The notes under the pieces were generated by a model that saw only the letters and a program-made list of their open reading frames with translations, did not search any database and was not told the DNA's origin. Source: an uncultured Lachnospiraceae bacterium (GTDB taxonomy: Bacteria; Bacillota; Clostridia; Lachnospirales; Lachnospiraceae). Taken from it: a stretch of DNA of 64,000 nt. The number at the start of each line of letters is the position of its first letter. Position 1 is the first letter of the stretch. This document shows, one piece after another, positions 58,480 through 64,000 of the stretch. A program made the translations under genes and the position numbers. Where the stretch lies: assembly GCA_947165025.1 (NCBI GenBank), contig CAMUYQ010000011.1, positions 1-64,000 on the forward strand, given 5' to 3'.

Positions 58480-59706
58480 ATGAAAAAGTTAGTTTCGTTG
58501 CTCCTTGCAACAGTAATGACCGCATCACTTTGTGCGTGCGGCGCGGCAGCACCTGCAGCCGATTCAGCGGCTTCGGATGCTTCATCGTCAGAAAAGCTTG
58601 ATATCAAAGCAGGCTTTATCTGTCTTCATGATGAGAATTCAACTTACGACCTCAACTTCATCACAGCTGCCAAGGCGGCATGCGAGAAGCTCGGTGTTGA
58701 GGCTGTCATCAAGACAAACATCCCCGAAGGTCAGGAGTGCTATGATGCGGCATGTGAACTTGCCGATCAGGGTTGCGGATACATCTTCGCGGATTCATTC
58801 GGACATGAGGACTACATGATCGAGGCTGCAAAGGAATACCCCGACATCCAGTTCTGTCATGCAACAGGTACAAAGGCACATACGGAAAATCTTCCCAACT
58901 TCCATAATGCGTTTGCTTCGATCTACCAGGGACGTTATCTTTCAGGTATCGCTGCAGGCATGAAGCTCAACGAGATGATCGAAGCAGGCAAGATCAAGCC
59001 CGAAGAAGCAAAGATCGGTTATGTCGGAGCATTCACATACGCAGAGGTTATCTCAGGTTACACATCATATTTCCTTGGTGCAAGAAGCGTATGTCCTACG
59101 GCTACGATGGAAGTTACATTTACCGGTTCATGGTATGACGAGACAGCAGAGAAGGAAGGCGCAACAAAGCTTATCTCTGACGGATGCGTACTTGTTTCAC
59201 AGCATGCGGATTCAATGGGTGCTCCCACGGCATGTGAGAACGCAGGCGTTCCGAACAGCTCATACAACGGACCTACAGACAGTGCATGTCCCGAGACTTA
59301 CATTTCATACTGCAAGATCGACTGGACACCTTACTTCACGGATTCAATCACAAAGGCTGCCAAGAAGGAAGCCATCCCTGCTGATTATGTCGGAACACTT
59401 GAGACAGGTTCGGTTGTGATCGACCACTTCGGCAAGAACATCGCAAAGGGTACAGAGGAAGCAGTTGAGGCTGCAAAGGCTGACCTCATCGCGGGCAAGA
59501 TCCATGTATTCGATACCAAGACATTTACTGTTGAAGGTAAGGAACTTACAACTTACATGGCTGACGTTGACACGGACGCTAACTACGAAGGCGATCACGA
59601 GGTTATCAAGGACGGTTACTTCAACGAGTCCGGTGACGGTCTCAGAAGTGCTCCTTACTTCGACCTTCAGATTGACGGAATAACACTTCTCGATACAGCA
59701 TTCTGA
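58480..59706 (+). CDS. BMP-family nucleoside-binding lipoprotein
   Basis: A GGGAGGAAG site selects ATG 58480. The 408-residue lipoprotein (lipobox LCAC) is the substrate-binding subunit of a purine nucleoside ABC importer of the BMP/PnrA family. Landmarks are FICLHDENSTYDLNFITAA, the DQGCGYIFADSFGHEDYM region, FHNAFASIYQGRYLSGIAAG, KIGYVGAFTYAEVISGYTSY, VLVSQHADSMGAP and SYCKIDWTPYFT. The ATPase and two permease genes follow directly, and xanthine phosphoribosyltransferase ends the operon, which points to purine salvage. Confidence 0.92.
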   Translation: MKKLVSLLLATVMTASLCACGAAAPAADSAASDASSSEKLDIKAGFICLHDENSTYDLNFITAAKAACEKLGVEAVIKTNIPEGQECYDAACELADQGCGYIFADSFGHEDYMIEAAKEYPDIQFCHATGTKAHTENLPNFHNAFASIYQGRYLSGIAAGMKLNEMIEAGKIKPEEAKIGYVGAFTYAEVISGYTSYFLGARSVCPTATMEVTFTGSWYDETAEKEGATKLISDGCVLVSQHADSMGAPTACENAGVPNSSYNGPTDSACPETYISYCKIDWTPYFTDSITKAAKKEAIPADYVGTLETGSVVIDHFGKNIAKGTEEAVEAAKADLIAGKIHVFDTKTFTVEGKELTTYMADVDTDANYEGDHEVIKDGYFNESGDGLRSAPYFDLQIDGITLLDTAF

Positions 59707-59719
59707 TTGGAGAACAATA

Positions 59720-61255
59720 GTGGGACAACAGGAAACCGTGATCTCAATGCGCGGTATCAGTAAAAGATTTGATCATAAGAAGGCCAATGACGGCGTTGAT
59801 TTTGATCTGTATAAAGGTGAGATCGTGTCGCTGCTCGGCGAGAACGGAAGCGGCAAGACCACACTCATGAACATGCTTGCAGGGCTCTATTTTCCCGATG
59901 AAGGGAAGATATTTGTCGGCGGGAGAGAGGTAGCCATCAACTCTCCCGCCGGGGCTACGGCACTGGGCATAGGCATGGTGCATCAGCATTTCAAACTTGT
60001 TGATGTGTTCACGGCCTGGGAGAACATCGTACTCGGTATCGAAGACAAGTACGATGTTCCCGCTGCCAAGGAAAAGATCAGTCAGATATGCGACAGGTAC
60101 GGATTTGTCGTAGATCCTGACAAGAAGATCTATAACATGACGGTCAGTGAGAAGCAGACCGTTGAGATCGTAAAAGTGATCTTCCGCGGAGCGGATATTC
60201 TTATTCTCGACGAGCCTACGGCGGTTCTGACGCCGCAGGAGTGCGAGCGCCTGTTTGAAGTTATGCGTAACATGAAACAGGACGGCAAATCGATAATAAT
60301 CATCACACACAAACTTAATGAAGTAATGGCCATATCCGACAGGGTAGTGATCCTCAGAAGGGGAAGATATGTCGGTCAGCTTGAGACCGCAAGGACAAAT
60401 CCTCAGGAGATGACGGATATGATGGTCGGCCGCGCTGTCAAACTTGACATCGAGAGGCCGGAGCCGGTGAATCCTGCGAAGCGTCTCGTGATAAAGGATA
60501 TCAACGTGACGGATGTCGAAGGAGTCAGAAAGGTCAAGAATGTCAGCTTCTATATGAACTCAGGTGAGATACTCGGTATCGCGGGTATTTCCGGAAGCGG
60601 ACAGAAGGAATTGTTAGAGGCTATAGCCGGGATCCAGAAGACAGATTCGGGTTCCGTCAAATATATAGATGAAAACGGAAATGAAACGGAACTGATCGGC
60701 ATGCATCCGAGAGATATAAGAGAGCTCGGTGTTGCACTTTCGTTTGTTCCGGAGGACAGGCTCGGAATGGGGCTTGTCGGTAACATGAACATTTCCGAGA
60801 ACATGATGCTCAGGACATTCGGTGAGAGCCACAAGTGGTTTACGGACCGCGAGAAGCCGAGAAAGGTTGCCGAGAATGTTGTGGATGTCCTTGAAGTATC
60901 AACACCCGGACTTGATACTCCGGTAAGGAGACTGTCCGGCGGTAACATTCAGAAGATACTCGTAGGGCGCGAGATATCGTCCAATCCCAAAGTGCTGCTC
61001 ACGGCATATGCGGTAAGAGGACTTGATATCAACAGCTCATACAAGATATATGACCTTATCAACGAGCAGAAGAAAAAGGGAGTTGCTGTACTGTTTGTCG
61101 GAGAGGATCTCGATGTTCTGATGCAGATCAGTGATAAGATAATGGTCCTGTGCGACGGAGAGGTAAGCGATATCGTTGATGCCAAGAAGGTCACAAAGAA
61201 TGAGATCGGTTTCCTTATGACAAGCCTGGAAGGAGCAAAAGCAAGTGGACAGTAA
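59720..61255 (+). CDS. Nucleoside ABC transporter ATPase with two ATP-binding domains
   Basis: The 511-residue protein fuses two ATP-binding domains. The first has Walker A GENGSGKTT (about 37-45), the signature-region NMTVSEKQTVEIVKV and Walker B ILILDEPTA. The second has a degenerate Walker A (GISGSGQKE, Lys lost), the signature RRLSGGNIQK and VRGLDINSS. One active and one altered site is usual for sugar and BMP-type nucleoside importers. A GTG start follows GGAGAAC. It overlaps the first permease gene by 11 bases. Confidence 0.93.
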   Translation: MGQQETVISMRGISKRFDHKKANDGVDFDLYKGEIVSLLGENGSGKTTLMNMLAGLYFPDEGKIFVGGREVAINSPAGATALGIGMVHQHFKLVDVFTAWENIVLGIEDKYDVPAAKEKISQICDRYGFVVDPDKKIYNMTVSEKQTVEIVKVIFRGADILILDEPTAVLTPQECERLFEVMRNMKQDGKSIIIITHKLNEVMAISDRVVILRRGRYVGQLETARTNPQEMTDMMVGRAVKLDIERPEPVNPAKRLVIKDINVTDVEGVRKVKNVSFYMNSGEILGIAGISGSGQKELLEAIAGIQKTDSGSVKYIDENGNETELIGMHPRDIRELGVALSFVPEDRLGMGLVGNMNISENMMLRTFGESHKWFTDREKPRKVAENVVDVLEVSTPGLDTPVRRLSGGNIQKILVGREISSNPKVLLTAYAVRGLDINSSYKIYDLINEQKKKGVAVLFVGEDLDVLMQISDKIMVLCDGEVSDIVDAKKVTKNEIGFLMTSLEGAKASGQ

Positions 61256-62360
61256 ACAGAAAGAACCGCTCATTCATCTGACAAAGCGCGGCGGCGTTTC
61301 AAAAAAGAAAGCGATGATGATAAGAGTACTCGCTGTCATTGTCGCTCTCATAGTGTGCGCGATCGTCACCGGTCTTACCACGGGCATTAATCCGCTCGGG
61401 GTTTATTCTTCTATAATAGCGGGAGCGTTTGGATCCGCGCGCAAAACATGGATCACTTTCCAGGATGTTTCGATACTTCTCATCATCGCACTGTCACTTA
61501 CGATCGCGTTCAGAATGAGATTCTGGAACATCGGTGGTGAGGGTCAGGTCCTGATGGGAGGACTCGGTGCAGCAGCCTGCATGATCTGTCTTGACGGAAA
61601 GCTTCCCAATGCAGTCGTCATGATACTGATGCTCATATCAAGTGTATTTCTCGGCGCGCTCTGGGGATTCATCCCGGCTCTGTGCAAGGCACTGTGGAAT
61701 ACGAACGAGACACTCTCGACACTTATGATGAACTATATCGCCACGCAGCTTGTTCTGTTCTTTACGATAATGTGGGAAGTGCCGAAGGGATCGGGCAAGA
61801 TAGGTATCATTAATCAGAATTCACATACCGGATGGCTTCCTCAGGTTTTCGGTTCAAAGTATCTTCTGCCGATATTAGTTGCTGCGGTTGTCACTGCATT
61901 TGTTTATGTCTATATCAAATACACGAAGCACGGATATGAGATAAGGGTTGTGGGCGAGTCACCGAAGACAAGTGTTTACGTCGGCATCAACGTCAGCAAA
62001 GTGTTTATCAGAACGATGCTCGTATCCGGCGGTCTGTGCGGACTGACGGGCCTGCTTCTTGTCGGCGGCATCAATCATACACTTACTTCCACGATCGCTG
62101 ACGGAAGAGGATTCACCGCAGTTCTCGTATCGTGGATGGCACAGTTCAATCCGTTTGCAATGATCGTAACAAGCTTCATAATCGTGTTCATGGACAGGGG
62201 TGCGGGAGAGATCGCGACACAGTTCGATCTCAACCAGTCGTTCGGTGATATCCTCACCGGCATAATCCTGTTCTTCATAATAGGCTGTGAGTTCTTCATC
62301 AACTATGAGATACATCTGAGAAAGAAGACCACGAAAAAGGAGGAGGCAAAGGCATGTTAG
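61245..62360 (+). CDS. Nucleoside ABC transporter permease 1
   Basis: The 371-residue permease (GTG start) has eight to ten helices and BPD_transp_2 family landmarks: LIIALSLTIAFRMRFWNIGGEGQVLMGG (around residues 82-109), NETLSTLMMNYIATQLVLF and a late VVGESPKTSVYVGINVSKVF. It forms half of the membrane channel with the next gene product, which it overlaps by seven bases. Substrates are most likely purine nucleosides, from the BMP protein upstream. Confidence 0.92.
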   Translation: MDSKQKEPLIHLTKRGGVSKKKAMMIRVLAVIVALIVCAIVTGLTTGINPLGVYSSIIAGAFGSARKTWITFQDVSILLIIALSLTIAFRMRFWNIGGEGQVLMGGLGAAACMICLDGKLPNAVVMILMLISSVFLGALWGFIPALCKALWNTNETLSTLMMNYIATQLVLFFTIMWEVPKGSGKIGIINQNSHTGWLPQVFGSKYLLPILVAAVVTAFVYVYIKYTKHGYEIRVVGESPKTSVYVGINVSKVFIRTMLVSGGLCGLTGLLLVGGINHTLTSTIADGRGFTAVLVSWMAQFNPFAMIVTSFIIVFMDRGAGEIATQFDLNQSFGDILTGIILFFIIGCEFFINYEIHLRKKTTKKEEAKAC

Positions 62361-63349
62361 GATTTCTTGCATTTATTCCGAGGGCCGTTGCCCAGGGCAT
62401 ACCGCTTCTTTTCGGCTGTACCGGTGAGATCGTTACCGAGAAGTCCGGAAACCTCAATCTCGGTCTTCCCGGCGTAATGTACGTCGGAGCGATAAGCGGT
62501 GTAATAGGATCATTCTTCTACGAGAATTCGGTAGGTGCCGGCGAAGTCAATGCAGCGCTTGCGATTCTCATCCCGCTCATGTGCTCGATCGTCGGATCGC
62601 TGATCATGGGACTTATCTATTCGTTCCTTGTAGTTACATTCCGCGCCAACCAGAACGTTACCGGTCTTGCGATGACAACGTTCGGTGTGGGCTTCGGAAA
62701 CTTCTTCGGAGGCTCTCTTATCAAGCTTGCCAAGACGGATCTTCCTTCGATCTCTCTTTCCAAGACGAGTATGGTATTTCGCAGCCAGCTTCCCTTTGCA
62801 AAGAGTCTCGGAGTTATCGGAGAGATATTTTTCTCATACGGATTCCTTGCATATACCGCAGTTATCATAGCGCTCATAGTGGCATATGTTTTCAAGAAGA
62901 CGAGAGTGGGACTGAACCTGCGCGCCGTCGGCGAAAATCCTGCCACCGCAGATGCTGCCGGAATAAACGTTACCAAATACAAATATCTGGCCACCTGTAT
63001 CGGATGCGTGATCGCAGGACTCGGCGGACTGTATTACGTAATGGATTATGCGTGCGGTATATGGTCCAATGATGCGTTCGGTGACAGAGGATGGCTTGCG
63101 ATCGCGCTTGTCATATTCACACTCTGGAAATCGGATCTCGGTATATTTGCATCGATACTGTTCGGCGGACTGTACATTCTGTATCTGTACATACCGACGG
63201 GAATGGAACATATGGAGTTCAAGGAACTGTACAAGATGATCCCTTACGTTGTCACTCTCGTCGTCCTGATCTTCACGAGCATGAGAAACCGCAGGGAGGA
63301 TCAGCCGCCTCAGAGCCTGGGACTTAATTACTTCAGAGAGGAGCGTTAA
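62354..63349 (+). CDS. Nucleoside ABC transporter permease 2
   Basis: The 331-residue second permease of the same family shows IPLLFGCTGEIVTEKSGNLN and LGLPGVMYVGA near the start and GLNLRAVGENPATADAAGIN (about 194-213), the usual coupling region. It pairs with permease 1. The xanthine phosphoribosyltransferase gene starts one base after its stop, so the importer and the first intracellular enzyme are made together. Confidence 0.92.
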   Translation: MLGFLAFIPRAVAQGIPLLFGCTGEIVTEKSGNLNLGLPGVMYVGAISGVIGSFFYENSVGAGEVNAALAILIPLMCSIVGSLIMGLIYSFLVVTFRANQNVTGLAMTTFGVGFGNFFGGSLIKLAKTDLPSISLSKTSMVFRSQLPFAKSLGVIGEIFFSYGFLAYTAVIIALIVAYVFKKTRVGLNLRAVGENPATADAAGINVTKYKYLATCIGCVIAGLGGLYYVMDYACGIWSNDAFGDRGWLAIALVIFTLWKSDLGIFASILFGGLYILYLYIPTGMEHMEFKELYKMIPYVVTLVVLIFTSMRNRREDQPPQSLGLNYFREER

Positions 63350-63350
63350 A

Positions 63351-63935
63351 GTGAAACTTCTTGAAGAAAGAATAAAAAAAGACGGTGTCGTAAAAGCAGG
63401 AAATGTTCTGAAGGTTGATTCATTCCTGAATCACCAGATCGACATCAAACTTATGAATGAGATAGGAAAAGAATTCAAGCGTATCTTTTCCGACGTTGAG
63501 GTTACAAAGATACTCACGGTGGAAGCATCGGGTATCGCGATCGCAGCGATCGTGGCACAGTATTTTGATGTACCTGTGGTGTTCGCAAAGAAGAGTCAGT
63601 CGATCAATCTCGACGGTTCCATCTACTCGACAAAGATAGAATCATTCACTCACAAAAGAGTGTACGATGTCATCGTTTCAAAGAAGTATTTATCACCCGA
63701 AGACAAGGTACTTGTTGTGGATGATTTTCTTGCAAACGGATGCGCGGCCGACGGCCTGATCGATATCATAAATGAATCCGGAGCGACACTTCAGGGCGTC
63801 GGTATCATAATCGAAAAAGGATTCCAGGACGGCGGAAAGCGGCTCAGGGAGCGGGGCGTGAGAGTTGAGTCTCTTGCAATAGTCGACGCGATGGATGACA
63901 AAACAGGAGAGATAACATTCAGACATCAGTCATAA
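63351..63935 (+). CDS. xpt: Xanthine phosphoribosyltransferase
   Basis: The 194-residue enzyme starts at a GTG (MKLLEERIKKDGVV, typical of Xpt) and contains the PRPP-binding motif VLVVDDFLANGCAADGL (about 124-140), preceded by EASGIAIAAIVAQYFDVPVV and KKSQSINLDG. It converts xanthine and PRPP to XMP for guanine nucleotide synthesis. Ending the nucleoside importer operon, it indicates salvage of xanthine or xanthosine-derived base. No purine riboswitch was found upstream of the operon. Confidence 0.94.
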   Translation: MKLLEERIKKDGVVKAGNVLKVDSFLNHQIDIKLMNEIGKEFKRIFSDVEVTKILTVEASGIAIAAIVAQYFDVPVVFAKKSQSINLDGSIYSTKIESFTHKRVYDVIVSKKYLSPEDKVLVVDDFLANGCAADGLIDIINESGATLQGVGIIIEKGFQDGGKRLRERGVRVESLAIVDAMDDKTGEITFRHQS

Positions 63936-63971
63936 AAAATGATATCAAAAATGTTACCATACGCTAACAAC

Positions 63972-63999
63972 TTGACTATATTTCATGACATGATAGAAT
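63972..63999 (+). promoter_or_regulatory. Candidate promoter at the window end
   Basis: TTGACT (63972-63977), 16 bases and TAGAAT (63994-63999) could drive a gene beyond the window. There is no obvious terminator in the 36 bases between the xpt stop and this promoter. Confidence 0.45.
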
Positions 64000-64000
64000 G

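Noticed and set aside
1..64000. CRISPR arrays, IS transposases, integrases or prophage genes
   Set aside because: No regularly spaced repeat-spacer array and no recognisable transposase, integrase or capsid gene was found on either strand; the only phage-like signals are two isolated toxin-type domains.

Overview
The window looks like the chromosome of an anaerobic, low-to-mid GC Firmicute of class Clostridia, most likely a Lachnospiraceae relative. This is inferred from the gene families (flavodoxin and Isf-like flavoprotein, NifS/NifU pair, ECF riboflavin transporter RibU, BMP-type nucleoside ABC transporter, AzlCD, YitT), strong AGGAGG ribosome sites with frequent GTG and TTG starts, and TTGACA/TATAAT promoters. 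No rRNA, CRISPR array, complete insertion sequence or prophage was found. One tRNA gene is present (tRNA-Ala, anticodon CGC).

Layout. 0-3 kb: flavoproteins, tRNA-Ala, a PAP2 phosphatase, a Cys-containing small protein, a broken Gfo/Idh/MocA oxidoreductase and a ProX-type editing protein. 3-11.6 kb: envelope and housekeeping genes (beta-helix surface protein, cyclophilin-like lipoprotein with a rhomboid protease, a 71-aa protein with a FliM/FliN-like motif, exported nuclease, CopA copper ATPase, ECF-like S component, large lipoprotein). 11.7-14.8 kb: NifS, NifU and MetY (Fe-S and sulfur amino acid metabolism). 15-15.8 kb: a two-gene toxin-like module with a hairpin over its ribosome site. 16-36.9 kb: a large, AT-richer accessory locus, described below. 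36.9-40.3 kb: YitT, a flippase-like protein, PssA and Psd (phosphatidylethanolamine synthesis), with AzlCD on the other strand. 41-50.2 kb: exported hydrolases and a sensor-fused MscS channel. 50.2-56.4 kb: a compact aromatic amino acid operon (DAHP synthase, TyrA, AroA, AroC and an AroE-AroK-AroQ fusion). 56.4-57.7 kb: riboflavin kinase and RibU under an FMN riboswitch. 58.4-64 kb: a BMP/ABC nucleoside importer with xanthine phosphoribosyltransferase.

The most interesting region is 18-35 kb. Sixteen genes, plus one tiny ORF, lie on one strand and mostly abut or overlap. They encode GT-A and GT-B glycosyltransferases, two methyltransferases, a radical SAM enzyme, a hexapeptide acetyltransferase, a ParB-like protein and a DUF4422 protein. 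Eleven of them carry a divergent copy of the same roughly 90-residue Rossmann-like module (IYGxGxxG ... hD(K/R/N)), usually at the C-terminus, sometimes at the N-terminus, and once almost alone behind a hydrophobic segment. There is no flippase, polymerase, polymer ABC exporter or initiating phosphoglycosyltransferase inside the cluster, so glycan assembly directly on a protein or other cytoplasmic acceptor is more likely than an exported polysaccharide. Two homologous exported proteins sit at the flanks (16.8-17.9 and 35.9-36.9 kb) and are candidate substrates or partners. The shared module may be a docking or nucleotide-sugar-binding unit that organises the enzymes; this is inference.

Regulatory structure is rich. 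There are two promoters with exactly seven bases between TATAAT and ATG (possible leaderless mRNAs), hairpins that bury ribosome sites, 10-bp-phased CACAA repeats upstream of a promoter, an FMN aptamer whose P1 stem contains the ribosome site, and two unexplained long hairpins near 57.8 and 58.2 kb.
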